Part shown: positions 9,324-19,498 of the stretch, one piece after another | Layout of the letters: every line of letters begins with the position of its first letter | How positions within the stretch are numbered: the stretch's first letter is position 1 | Assembly: GCA_030849065.1 (NCBI GenBank) | Contig: JASAON010001577.1 | Coordinates: 1 to 64,000 of the forward strand | From: Jaenimonas drosophilae | Lineage: Eukaryota; Euglenozoa; Kinetoplastea; Trypanosomatida; Trypanosomatidae | DNA length: 64,000 bases | Direction: 5' to 3' | Made by a program: the position numbers and the translations under genes | Notes under the pieces: generated by a model | Told to the model about the DNA's origin: nothing | The model's database searches: none | The model's input: the letters and a program-made list of their open reading frames with translations, nothing else

Positions 9324-11495
9324 TCATCGTTGCCGTCGCGGTGACTCTGTATCATAGTTGCCATGATCTGCATCATCGCCCCTACTCGACGGATCATCCT
9401 CCTCCTCCTCCTCGTAGTTATCCGCGTTCTTCACAATCAATCGGATGCGTCCGTCAGCCACCAACACCACACCGGCACCATTGGAGTGTCCGACGTAGGC
9501 ACTCGTGCTGAAAATGGTGAATACACGCGCACTCTTGCTCAGTTTCAGGCCATCTGACTTCTCCTGATGCGCACGGAAGATGTACTCAAAGCCGTAGCGA
9601 CTGAGAAAATCATCCACGGCTTTGCTGCCAAAGAGAATAACACCAGCTCCGCGCGGGTTGGAGCCGAAGCCCATCTCATCCAGTCGTCCTTCCGCCTCAG
9701 CAGGATCTGCCCAGCATGTATCCATGGCCGTGGTGCGGTAGCGCTTATGCATCGCGCTCTCTTGCGCCGGAACATCAAAGAAGCTGCGCATCACGGGGAA
9801 GGCGGGGTCGCGAAGGACGCTCATGCGATCATCCACGCCACCATCGTAGCGTGGGATGCCGCCGTGCGTGCAGAAAATTTTCCCATCAATGTTGGCCGTG
9901 AGCGGGAGGTAGCAGAAGGTGGTACACGCCCGCGTCCAGACCTCCTCCCCCAAGACAGGGCCAAAGACGGAGTGGCACTGAGCACGAAAGCTTGTGTTGC
10001 CGTAACCCGCGATATCCCCGCACACGAGAGAATCTTCGTGGTTCCCGCGCAACAACAAAACCTTTTCCGGCGCCAACACCTTCATGGCGAAGATGTACGC
10101 GATGACCTCCACGCTGAACTCACCACGATCAACGTAGTCACCCAAGAAGACGAAGCGGTGCGGGGTGTAGCGCAGATCCTGGAAGGAGATGAGATTATCC
10201 ATGAAATAGAAGAGGTCACGAAAGTTGCCGTGCAGATCGCCAAAAACGTAGCACGGAGAGTTGGTCTGGCCATGACGCGGCTCACTCTTCAGGATGTTGG
10301 TGGTTTCATCGCACAGGCTCAGCAAGGTTCTGCCAAAGCCCTCCACACTCCCCGGCGCATGCTCACACCCATTCTGCACCGCAAAGGTACGCACAATATA
10401 GTGATAAATGGCGTGGGCGGAGCTGCTCACGGGAGAGACCACGTTGGAGCGTCCTGCGGCGAGGGCCTTGTTGTGTTGGCGATGAAACTGGCGCAATGTT
10501 TCATTCGTGACGAGGGAGTCGGGGCCGAGCGAGATGTCGCGGAGCCAATTCGCGCGGCTCGCCTCATCCACGGGAAGACGTAGACGTAAACCGGCTTGAC
10601 GGACGAGGGCGGCGGCATCGGCGTGATGGAGCGTGCCAACACTACTCCGGCGTGGATCCTTGGGGCTTGGCTCATCATCGCTCTCATGGCCAACCGAATG
10701 CAGTGACATGCGCCTACTCCCGCCACGCATGGGCGTACCAACCACGATGCCCGACTCGAGCAACGCATCATCGTCCACGTTGTTGTGTAGGTGCGCGCCA
10801 CTTCCCATACTTACTTCATGCGCGGCGCTGTACTCCACCAAGCTCGCCACCGATGAACGTGTGGGGCTGCCAAAACCACCTCCACGCATCAAGCTCGAGC
10901 CAACAACGGGTGTATCGGCTTCACGGCAATCTTCACGATCGTACGTTTTGTTTATGACGGCTGACATTGGCACGGAGATGGCGCTGCCATTCTCAATCAC
11001 CATCACGGACATGGAAATGGTGTAGCTCGGCAAGGGAGGCCCGCAGCTGAGACGAGCTTCGTGCATCTCTTCATGCTCCTTCGTTGTGCGTGTGTTGGAT
11101 GCTTTGGTGCCACTTGCGCGCTCGTCAGGGTGTGGCGGTGAGAGTGGGCCAACGTCAACGTGGCGTGTGTGTGTGTGTGTCGCGGATGGGGAGGTGGCAC
11201 CAGGACGGCTCGTGGAGCTCGTGGTGGATGAGGTGGTGGCGGATTTGGAGGAGGCGTGTGTGGTGGTGCGTCGCGAGCCCAGACGTGTGTGTAAGGCGAG
11301 GTGATGCGAATCTGCGCCATCGTACAACTTAAAGATGGAGGAGCATGCCTGGGCTTGGCTGCCCCACTTGAGATCGTTGGAGCGTACGAAGGCATCCAAC
11401 TTGTGCTCCAGCATCAGTCGTCGGCCGTAGTCGCGGAGGGCATCCACATCATACTCGAGGAGGTCCTCCTTCGTGTATAAGATACTGCGGCTCAT
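9324..11495 (-). CDS. PPP-family serine/threonine protein phosphatase with long N-terminal extension (723 aa)
   Basis: The catalytic domain has all PPP signature motifs in order: GDLHGN (about residue 419), GDYVDRG (about 451), GNHED (about 483), HGG (about 542), RAHQ (about 640) and a final STSAYVGHSNGAG strand equivalent to 'FSAPNYCGxxxNxG'. It should hydrolyse phospho-Ser/Thr with two metal ions. The domain is nearer PP1/PP2A/PPEF than PP2C but too divergent to name a subfamily from reading alone. The first 380 residues are not catalytic: an ordered N-terminal 60 residues, then Ser/Thr-rich low complexity. Family PP1 catalytic subunits are about 320 residues, so this protein is more than double. 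The start is the ATG at 11495; one codon upstream is only TTG. The C-terminus is acidic (poly-Glu then Asp). Confidence 0.92.
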   Translation of the reverse strand: MSRSILYTKEDLLEYDVDALRDYGRRLMLEHKLDAFVRSNDLKWGSQAQACSSIFKLYDGADSHHLALHTRLGSRRTTTHASSKSATTSSTTSSTSRPGATSPSATHTHTRHVDVGPLSPPHPDERASGTKASNTRTTKEHEEMHEARLSCGPPLPSYTISMSVMVIENGSAISVPMSAVINKTYDREDCREADTPVVGSSLMRGGGFGSPTRSSVASLVEYSAAHEVSMGSGAHLHNNVDDDALLESGIVVGTPMRGGSRRMSLHSVGHESDDEPSPKDPRRSSVGTLHHADAAALVRQAGLRLRLPVDEASRANWLRDISLGPDSLVTNETLRQFHRQHNKALAAGRSNVVSPVSSSAHAIYHYIVRTFAVQNGCEHAPGSVEGFGRTLLSLCDETTNILKSEPRHGQTNSPCYVFGDLHGNFRDLFYFMDNLISFQDLRYTPHRFVFLGDYVDRGEFSVEVIAYIFAMKVLAPEKVLLLRGNHEDSLVCGDIAGYGNTSFRAQCHSVFGPVLGEEVWTRACTTFCYLPLTANIDGKIFCTHGGIPRYDGGVDDRMSVLRDPAFPVMRSFFDVPAQESAMHKRYRTTAMDTCWADPAEAEGRLDEMGFGSNPRGAGVILFGSKAVDDFLSRYGFEYIFRAHQEKSDGLKLSKSARVFTIFSTSAYVGHSNGAGVVLVADGRIRLIVKNADNYEEEEEDDPSSRGDDADHGNYDTESPRRQR

Positions 11496-12028
11496 CAATG
11501 ATGAAACGGACGAGGCGAGTGAAGCGAGAACACAAACAACAACAACAACAACAGCAGATGCGGTCTGTGGTTTGGGGGTGAATATTCAGTGTACGTGTGT
11601 GTGTGTTTCTGCCTGACAACAACAACTGAGTGAATGTGCTACACACGTCTTCTTTTTCAAGCACGAGAGCAATGTCTCGTCCACGTCTACGTGTGTCTCG
11701 CTGAGAATGAAATCTGTGATGTGAAGTAATGATTAACGGACGAGACAACTGTCGTACTCCTTCACGTGTTAAGATTGTGTTCCTCTCTCCGTCTCCCTCC
11801 TCGACAAGATCAGCAACAACAACAACAACAACAACCGTGAGGCGAGCCCAACAACAGAGAAGACCTACACAACATGAAGAAGAGTCAGCAGAGGAGGAAG
11901 GATGCATCATCATCATCATCATCATCATCATATAGACTAATCAGCACATCTCACAACAACAACACACGCAAAGACAGATTCACCAATCACGATACAACAT
12001 CACCAGAGCTGCATCATCATCATCATCA
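11496..12028. other. Spacer between MON2-like and PPP genes
   Basis: Rich in simple repeats: CAA runs near 11530-11550 and 11815-11833, and a CAT run at 11905-11931. A pyrimidine-rich stretch on the minus strand ends at the phosphatase ATG. No gene seen. Confidence 0.6.
11905..11931. repeat. (CAT)9 microsatellite
   Basis: Nine uninterrupted CAT units in the spacer downstream of the MON2-like gene. Confidence 0.9.
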
Positions 12029-15000
12029 TCATGTTCGTAGATATGAGTGAATCATGCGCAGTGTCTTTTCCACCTCCTGCTTCATCATGTGCTCGCGTGC
12101 GAGACCGTCGGCGGAGCGCGCCACCTCCGACGTTGCACCACCACTCATCAACGGCAACAGACGCTCCACCAACTCCCAACGCAGCGACGGGCTCAGCTCC
12201 ACCAGATCATCTTCCAGCTCGGTGATGTACTCGAGCAGCGCAGCATGCGTGGATGCATCATCGACGCGTTCTCGGTAGTTGTGAATGAGGTCCTCCAACA
12301 ACACCACGCGATGATCCATCGTGGATGATGAGGCTGATGCGGTTGTGTGCGCATCAACATCGCAGGCACGTAGGATGCTTCGGCAGCGATCGCGCAGCTC
12401 AACAGCCTCGATGCCGGCGTGGGAGGTCTCGTGCAGAATGCGCTGAAGAAGCTGTGTGCTCGACGCCAACACATCTTTCCAAGAAGAATGATGATGACGA
12501 TGATGTTGTTGTTGTGCAACATCTTCATCATGGGTGTGTTGTTTGCGCCAGAGGAGGAGCTCGCGGAGGCCATCCATGACGCATCCAAACTCCTCCATCG
12601 CCACCGCCAACGACGTGCGTTTCTGTGATGATGATGGCGGTGCATCATCATCATCATCATGTTGATATTCGGGCTCGCTTCGTTGCCGACGGAGCGCAGC
12701 CGTGGATGCGTGCAGAAGATCCTCCGCCGATCGTTGAACCGCTTCGATGGCGGCATCAACGCGACGTATTCCTGCCGCAGAAGCTCGCGTGGATGTTGCA
12801 TCATCATCGTCAGCATCATTCACGGCATCTGACATCACGTGTGCGAGGATCTCGTGAAGAATGTCGGTGCAGTCCGAGCTCACCTCCGCAGACAGCGACG
12901 TTGTGGTGAAGCCAACCAACAATACACGCGTGATGAGCTCCACGGCATCAGCAAGAAGGAGCTCCTGCATCTCCACATGACGTTGTTGGTGCTTCTTCTT
13001 CTTCTTCTTCGAGTGTGTGCCAACATCATCATCTGCCTGTGCGCCATCCATCATCAATGTACGCAGCAGGTTCAGCCACATCACCAAGACGCTCGGACCT
13101 GCGCCAGGCCTCCACTCTGACTCCTCCTCCCTTGACGTTGATGTGTTGTGTTGCTTCGACGGGAACTGCAAACTCATCAACGTACGCAGTGTATGTTGTG
13201 CTGCACGTGGTGCGAGACGCTCGCACACATCACGAAGACCATCTGCCATCGCCACCTGCACACGATTGGGGAAGTAGAAGCTCTGCAACACCGCTGGGCA
13301 ACGCATACACATGCGAAGTAGGCCAACGTAGCGTTGGTAAGTGGCAAGTGATGCACCATCAATGCACGCATCATCATCATCATCAACAACAACAACGACA
13401 TCAGAAGCACCATCATCATGATCAAGCTTGTGCTCATCGTGAAGTGGGTGTGTACGTGAGGCTGCAAGAATGGCGGCGGAGAGATCCTCCATCGCTGGCT
13501 CACCGGCAATGCGCAGACGGCCAACATAATCGCTGCTGAGCGCTGCCACAATCGCCGCCACAACCGCCATCGTTGCTGGAGATGTTGATGTTGTTGTACC
13601 ACGACGTGTGCTGGCATCCGCATCATCATCCGTGATGGATTCCTGCACGAGGAGCTCCATCACAGCCCACGCACGTTGACGTACACGTGGTGGCAAAACA
13701 TCCACCTCATGCATCAAGCCGTACAAGGCGTACACCGCGGCGAGAGCACACTTCTCTGCGCTGCCGCCCTTCAACACAACACGCGTTTGGCCGCACACAT
13801 CCACCAACAAGAGAAGCATCTCCGTGAGTAGGTCCTCATCATCATCATCACCATCATCATCATCAACATCAGAAGTGTTCTCCTTGATGTGCTCCACACT
13901 ACGCAAACCACGACGCATATCATCCATGTGATGAATGATGCAGCGTGCGATGCCGTCCATGATGGCGATGCGCATCTCTTCAAGCTCTTTTCGCGGAGCC
14001 AACGTGATGGCACGGAGGAAGTCGCGCCGTGCAACAGATGTTTCATCCATCGAAGATACGTTGGTGTGGCTCGACGACGGAGGAGGGTGTGGTGACGCCA
14101 AACGCTTCGTGCTTGTATTTGTTGTTGTTGTGTTGGTGAATGCTTGTTCTGTTGTTGTTGTTAGTGATGAAGATGATGATGCCTCCACGGCGGCCATGGT
14201 TGCTTCCATCAACTCTACAAAGACGCCGAGAAGGAGGCACGACCAACATTCTGCGGAGAAGTGTGCGCCGTGTGCTTGTGTGATGGCGAAGAGTGATGAT
14301 AGCGAGCTCTGACGCACCTCCTGACGTACATCCATGCTGCCATCTTGGAGCTGAATCATCAAGGTACACCACAACACATCATCATCACTCAGTGGTATCG
14401 TTGTGGATTCATGAGCCATCAAAACATCATCATCACCATCATCATCATCATCATCACCATCATCATCAACATGAAGGTTGTTGTTGTTGTTGTGTTGCTT
14501 TGTTCTTCTTGAGAGTGCCACGTAGTCCGCCATGGCCCACAACATTTGTACGGCCGTCAGATTGATAAATGTGCGCGACTCCATCGTCGGCGTCGGTGTT
14601 GGCAGACGTACGAATGCGCCAATCGCCATCATCAACTCACGCAACGTATGAACGTCCAAGTGAGTGATGCAGTTGTGGTGTGTAGCTTCCACGGCACGAA
14701 AGGCAAGAGTCAGGGCATCCATGGCACGATTGCAGAGACGCTCCACCTCACCATCGGCAAGATGCAGATCATCATTACCATCATCATCATCGTGTTGTTT
14801 GTGGGTGAGTCGTTGAAGGAAGATGGGCATCTCCACGGCAGCATCACGCAACAAACGAAGGAGGAACAACCAACATTGGTTGCGTACTTCACCTCCACAA
14901 CTCTGAATGAGCTCGAACACGTGCTGAATGAGTTGTGCGGAGATGTCTAGGCGTTGATGTACGATGATGGCGGTGTTGGTGTATGTGGTGTGCGCAGCAA

Positions 15001-18000
15001 CACTGTGGTGCTTGTCATGCAGCACTTCATCAAGATGATCTTGATCATCATCATCATCCAGATTCACCGTGGCCAGCTCCTCTTCATCCTCATCCTCATC
15101 ATTTCCCCCCCACAGACGCAGCGCCTCATGTTGCGCTTGCATCATGAGCTCACAGGGAGCAGAACACAGCTGGTGCAGAACATCATCGAGCGCGGCGGCA
15201 GGAAAACGTCGTTGGCTGCCCGTGAAGGACATCCAACGCTTCATCACGTCCGTATCCGCAAACGCAGAAGCCATCAACGTCGATGATGTTGGTTGATGCC
15301 GAGCATCATCCAGATCATCAACGCTGACGGCATCTTCACGTGCGCGGTGTGAGGCCATGGCACGCGTGAAGAGGGTGGCGAGGCTGGCAATCATCGCCAA
15401 CATGTTGGTGGTGCTGCGACGACGTGCCTCGAGCGGGTCAAGGGTGAGTGCTTCACGCAACGCTGCCGGAAGTGAAGATGGAGGAGCTCTGCGTGTGCTA
15501 GACATCATCACCTTTGTTGTTGCTCTTGTGGAGGTTTGTGTGTTGTTCTTGATGGTAGGATGATGAAGATGCCAACTTGTGTGATGTGCGAGATGGCGCC
15601 AGCTCGCCCACACACGTCCTGCGACTGGTGCCGTGGAGGTTAGTGCCGCGAGGAGCGCCAACACCAACGACTGGCTCATCCACGTACAACGTCGGCTCAC
15701 TTCGCAAGCACACATGGCGGAAAAGTAGGCTGCAACATGCGCATCATCATCATCATCATCATCATCCATCGACGTGGATGTTGTTGTGGATGCTCCGTCT
15801 GTGTGCGTATGTGACGGAATCTTCTTCATTTCCTGCACCATCTCGCCCCACATACACTCCATCGCATCGATGCATCCATCTTCTGCCCCATTTACACAGA
15901 AGCTCCACCAATCCGTCGTTAGCTGATGTGCTGCTTCGTGTGCATCACGCAACACACCATCTAACTTCACCCAACTAGCAGCAACATCACCAACACCAAC
16001 ATCATCTCGACGATTGTTATTATTGTTGCTGCTGTTGTTGTTGTTCGTACCGCTCTTCTTCATTGCGCGTTGGTGTACGGCAGCATACTTCATGAGCCAA
16101 TTCACGCGTGCGTCAATGAGATCAACCTGCAACAATCCTCGCACCAACCTCATCCACCCACCTTGACGTTGTTGTTGTTGTTGTTGTTGTTCGTGGCCGC
16201 AACACAGGCACGTGCGCAAAAGAATGCTGCACATGCTGATGTGGAGACGAAGAGTAGATGCTGCCCGACCAATCGCGTACATGCGTCGAGATGCATCCAA
16301 CACATGCACAGAGGTTGTTGTTGTTGCAACAACACCCGTGAATGTAGTTGATGATGTTGGTGTGGCAGAACCTCCTTCTTCATGAGTAAGTGGCTTGCGT
16401 GCGAAGGTGGAGGTGAAGCGCTGAACGGCTTGCTGAGTGATGCGCGTAGCTCGAGCAGCAACACCATCTCCACTTGCAGATGTTGTTGTTGGTGCCGCAG
16501 ACATGACGTCGTTGATCATTCCCTCAGCTTGTGTTGTTGTTGGTGATGTTGAGGATGTGTGTGTTGGTGTGCTGAGTAGAAGTGGCGCAAACATTTCCAC
16601 GGGTGGCACCATCAACGTTCTCACGTACACGTCAATGTGCGCGTGCATCGATGGCAGCTGCAACAACATGGATGCACGTAGGTAGTGAGAATCTGCATGA
16701 AGAAGACGAGCTCGATACACCTCATCATCGCCAGTCATGCAGTACGTTGATGATGATGACGATGATGTGGTTGCTTCAAGATGTGCGTTGATGAGATGTT
16801 GCATGCACGCATCCACACGCGTCAGGTGTTGGGCGAAGTCGTCGCGTGAGATGCCGCGCGGGAGCTTCGCCAATACCTCTACAAGGCCACGTCCGAATTG
16901 CTCAATGAACTCCAACACATCCAAACGTTGTTGATCAACCAACATCAACGATGATGATGATGATGTTGTTGTTGTTGTTTGCTTGATCGTTGGCCTTTTA
17001 TCATCTTCTGGTGTATATGCATCACCATTCGTGAGGAGTTGCATCATCTTCATGGCCAACACCATCACAACAACATCTTCTTCATCCATCACCTCATCAT
17101 CATGATCATCATGCTGAAGTGTAAATGGCCGAGTTGTTTTGATGGTAAGGAGCTCATTGAGCACGTGTGGCTTGGCAACAACCGGAGCCCACGCAGCAGC
17201 AATCATTGCCACAACACATGATGATGTGGTTGGGCGATGATGCATCTCTTCAGACACGTGCGATGTTTGCTGCTGTTGTTGTTGTTGTTGTTGCGTCAAT
17301 CGGTGATGAAAGTGGATCCATCGTGTGATTGCTCCGCGCATATTTGCTGCGTAGTGCTCCGCAACCAACGCTGCCAGCCTCTGCGTCTGGCTAAACATCT
17401 CTGCTGCTTCTGAAGGCGAGAGGAAACTACACGCGTCGTTGTTGTTGTTGTTGGATGAGCTCGCAACAACATGTGTTGCAGATGGGGATGCAGCGAGAGA
17501 CGTGGAAGAAGATGATGATGATGGTGATCCAGCCAACTCCTCTGGTGTTTTCAGTGCGAGGCCAATGATGCACGTATCGATGCAGCGAAGCAGGATGGGA
17601 TTGATGAGATGCGCACACACTCTCTCATCAACACCAACATCATCTGCACCACGACGCCCTTGTGTGCGTGGTTCCGAGAAGAAGAGCACCAAACAATGAA
17701 GAAGATGGCGTCGTAGACGAAAGTTTGGTTGGTACTTTACACCATCTGCACAAGTTGTTGTTGTTGTTGCTGCCATGGATGTGTTGTGTAGCTCATCACG
17801 AGGTGTGACGCCAGGAAGAACCCACGCCGCTGTGGTGGAGTTCAGCTCACTTGCGTGAGCAGCGGCAAGTCGTTGTGGCGTGGAGAGTGGGCCTGTGCCA
17901 AGGCCACGAGCCAACGTTGTTGTTGTTGTTGTTGGTGATGCACTCTTGATGTTGATGTTGTTGTTGCTGTTGTGTTCTGCCATGCGTGGTATCATCAATG

Positions 18001-19015
18001 ATATCCGACTGGGCTCTTCGCCAGCAATGATGGCACACAAGTCCTTCACGTAGCTGGACACACATGTTTGCCTCGTGAGTGAGCTGTTGTTGTTGTTGGT
18101 GGTTGATGATGGCACACCACCACGACCATCCTCATCACCCGTGTAGTCGCGCAGTGCTGCGCAGAGTACGTGCGTTTGTTGGCACATGGCCGCCGCACAC
18201 GTTGCCTCCGCCATGGACTGCGCAGGTGAGGCGGCGAAGACGATCATCAGCACACCAACCAGCTCTCCATAGGCCACGTGCTCCACCGAACACGCAGACA
18301 CCAGCGAGACGATGAGCTGCACACAACGCGTGAGTATGCCATCATCATTGGCAATCAATGAAACCCGAAGGCCGTCATTGCATCGAAGTGCAGCAGCATG
18401 TGTTGTTGTTGGTGTTGGTGTTGTGGATGAGGTGGAGGATGATGAAGGTGGTGCCGGCGGAGGTGTAGAGGTACCCGAAAGAGAAAGAGTTTGCTTCTGC
18501 TTCGTTTGTTGTTGTTGTTGTTGTGTTCCTACACAAGATGATGATGATGGTGTTGGTGTGGTGCTCTCCACACACCACGCAAGACGACGAACTACGTTGC
18601 ACGCAGCATGAATGTCTTGCGCATCCAGCGGCATTAGATTGAGAGAGATGAGCTTACACACATCTGAAAGGCTACGAAGGAGGAGTGGCCGCGATGATTT
18701 GTGGCGTCGAAGCTCCTCGCAACTCACCATGAGTGCGTGAAACACATCATGTGCATCGAGCAGTGGTCGCGATTGGGCGGCGAAGATGCATTCACGGAGC
18801 AGAGATCCATCCTTGTGGCGTGTTGCCTCGATCATCAACGCATCAAGACTTTCACCAAAGGCAGCACGAAGTAGTGCGCTCTGCGATGATGATGATGATG
18901 ATGATGATGTGCCAACACCTCCTCGACCATTGTTGGAGGGGGAAGACGCATGTGCAGATGCGTTGTTGTTGTTGTTGTTGCTTGCTCCACCAAACAAACC
19001 CCACAAGGAGATCAT
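12029..19015 (-). CDS. Giant HEAT/ARM-repeat protein, MON2-like (2,328 aa)
   Basis: ATG at 19015, starting ISLWGLFGG. The protein is almost entirely helical repeat sequence interrupted by poly-Asn, -Gln, -Ser, -Thr and -Asp tracts. Two places point to the MON2/BIG/GBF superfamily. The N-terminal 150 residues resemble a DCB domain (ECIFAAQSRPLL ... SLSDVCKLISLN). Residues about 1480-1585 contain MLWAMADYVAL followed by MDVRQEVRQSSLSSLFAITQ and AHG, matching the HDS-type 'DPRPxVRxSAxxTLFxxxxxHG' signature. No Sec7 catalytic domain is visible, which favours MON2, a scaffold in endosome-to-Golgi traffic that lacks Sec7 activity; human MON2 is about 1,700 residues. The extra length is mainly homopolymer insertions. 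First AG after a pyrimidine tract is at 19068-19067, 51 nt upstream. The MON2 identity is moderate; HEAT-repeat trafficking protein is safer. Confidence 0.7.
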   Translation of the reverse strand: MISLWGLFGGASNNNNNNASAHASSPSNNGRGGVGTSSSSSSSSQSALLRAAFGESLDALMIEATRHKDGSLLRECIFAAQSRPLLDAHDVFHALMVSCEELRRHKSSRPLLLRSLSDVCKLISLNLMPLDAQDIHAACNVVRRLAWCVESTTPTPSSSSCVGTQQQQQQTKQKQTLSLSGTSTPPPAPPSSSSTSSTTPTPTTTHAAALRCNDGLRVSLIANDDGILTRCVQLIVSLVSACSVEHVAYGELVGVLMIVFAASPAQSMAEATCAAAMCQQTHVLCAALRDYTGDEDGRGGVPSSTTNNNNSSLTRQTCVSSYVKDLCAIIAGEEPSRISLMIPRMAEHNSNNNINIKSASPTTTTTTLARGLGTGPLSTPQRLAAAHASELNSTTAAWVLPGVTPRDELHNTSMAATTTTTCADGVKYQPNFRLRRHLLHCLVLFFSEPRTQGRRGADDVGVDERVCAHLINPILLRCIDTCIIGLALKTPEELAGSPSSSSSSTSLAASPSATHVVASSSNNNNNDACSFLSPSEAAEMFSQTQRLAALVAEHYAANMRGAITRWIHFHHRLTQQQQQQQQQTSHVSEEMHHRPTTSSCVVAMIAAAWAPVVAKPHVLNELLTIKTTRPFTLQHDDHDDEVMDEEDVVVMVLAMKMMQLLTNGDAYTPEDDKRPTIKQTTTTTSSSSSLMLVDQQRLDVLEFIEQFGRGLVEVLAKLPRGISRDDFAQHLTRVDACMQHLINAHLEATTSSSSSSTYCMTGDDEVYRARLLHADSHYLRASMLLQLPSMHAHIDVYVRTLMVPPVEMFAPLLLSTPTHTSSTSPTTTQAEGMINDVMSAAPTTTSASGDGVAARATRITQQAVQRFTSTFARKPLTHEEGGSATPTSSTTFTGVVATTTTSVHVLDASRRMYAIGRAASTLRLHISMCSILLRTCLCCGHEQQQQQQQRQGGWMRLVRGLLQVDLIDARVNWLMKYAAVHQRAMKKSGTNNNNSSNNNNNRRDDVGVGDVAASWVKLDGVLRDAHEAAHQLTTDWWSFCVNGAEDGCIDAMECMWGEMVQEMKKIPSHTHTDGASTTTSTSMDDDDDDDDAHVAAYFSAMCACEVSRRCTWMSQSLVLALLAALTSTAPVAGRVWASWRHLAHHTSWHLHHPTIKNNTQTSTRATTKVMMSSTRRAPPSSLPAALREALTLDPLEARRRSTTNMLAMIASLATLFTRAMASHRAREDAVSVDDLDDARHQPTSSTLMASAFADTDVMKRWMSFTGSQRRFPAAALDDVLHQLCSAPCELMMQAQHEALRLWGGNDEDEDEEELATVNLDDDDDQDHLDEVLHDKHHSVAAHTTYTNTAIIVHQRLDISAQLIQHVFELIQSCGGEVRNQCWLFLLRLLRDAAVEMPIFLQRLTHKQHDDDDGNDDLHLADGEVERLCNRAMDALTLAFRAVEATHHNCITHLDVHTLRELMMAIGAFVRLPTPTPTMESRTFINLTAVQMLWAMADYVALSRRTKQHNNNNNLHVDDDGDDDDDDGDDDVLMAHESTTIPLSDDDVLWCTLMIQLQDGSMDVRQEVRQSSLSSLFAITQAHGAHFSAECWSCLLLGVFVELMEATMAAVEASSSSSLTTTTEQAFTNTTTTNTSTKRLASPHPPPSSSHTNVSSMDETSVARRDFLRAITLAPRKELEEMRIAIMDGIARCIIHHMDDMRRGLRSVEHIKENTSDVDDDDGDDDDEDLLTEMLLLLVDVCGQTRVVLKGGSAEKCALAAVYALYGLMHEVDVLPPRVRQRAWAVMELLVQESITDDDADASTRRGTTTSTSPATMAVVAAIVAALSSDYVGRLRIAGEPAMEDLSAAILAASRTHPLHDEHKLDHDDGASDVVVVVDDDDDACIDGASLATYQRYVGLLRMCMRCPAVLQSFYFPNRVQVAMADGLRDVCERLAPRAAQHTLRTLMSLQFPSKQHNTSTSREEESEWRPGAGPSVLVMWLNLLRTLMMDGAQADDDVGTHSKKKKKKHQQRHVEMQELLLADAVELITRVLLVGFTTTSLSAEVSSDCTDILHEILAHVMSDAVNDADDDDATSTRASAAGIRRVDAAIEAVQRSAEDLLHASTAALRRQRSEPEYQHDDDDDAPPSSSQKRTSLAVAMEEFGCVMDGLRELLLWRKQHTHDEDVAQQQHHRHHHSSWKDVLASSTQLLQRILHETSHAGIEAVELRDRCRSILRACDVDAHTTASASSSTMDHRVVLLEDLIHNYRERVDDASTHAALLEYITELEDDLVELSPSLRWELVERLLPLMSGGATSEVARSADGLAREHMMKQEVEKTLRMIHSYLRT
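17269..17294. repeat. Poly-Gln-coding TTG repeat in the MON2-like gene
   Basis: A run of TGC/TTG units on the plus strand encodes about ten consecutive Gln on the minus strand. It is one of many coding trinucleotide tracts in this gene. Confidence 0.85.
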
Positions 19016-19498
19016 GGGCGGTGATGATGCAGCCTACTAAGTCGGTACACGCACGTTTCTATAATACTTGTTGTTGTTGTTGTTGTGTGATGAGGGGGAG
19101 ATCAGCCGACGGCAAAGCACACCGTTGATGTGTGTGCTGGTACAGCTCAGGCCATATACACACACGCACACTGCCGCCAACAGAGGTGTGTGGAGATGAT
19201 GTGCGTGTACGTGAAGAAGTGAGTGAAGACCGTCGTCGGAAAAAAAAAATTCTTGTTTTCGTTGTTGTGAGAAATATCTGAGCCGGAAACTACACAAGAT
19301 TGAGGTGGAGAGACATGAACGTACATGTGTAATGAGATGAACCAAGCGATGTAGCTCATGACGATGATGATGATGATGATGATGGTGACGATGTAGTATG
19401 AATCGTGACGCACACGAGAAGATGATGAATGTACTTCTTCTTCGTTTTGCGCGACACGTGCTTGGTGATGAAGCGCGTCCTTCATGGTGGGATGCAAT
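19016..19498. other. Spacer between coiled-coil and MON2-like genes
   Basis: Holds the MON2-like acceptor and a GAT run near 19360-19385. No gene seen on either strand. Confidence 0.6.
19067..19104 (-). promoter_or_regulatory. Predicted trans-splice acceptor for the MON2-like gene
   Basis: Minus strand shows CTCCCCCTCATC (19091-19104), a CAA run, then first AG at 19068-19067; the leader would be 51 nt. Confidence 0.4.

Noticed and set aside
9567..10583. 338-codon plus-strand frame
   Set aside because: Exactly antisense to the conserved PPP catalytic domain; the minus strand carries all PPP motifs.
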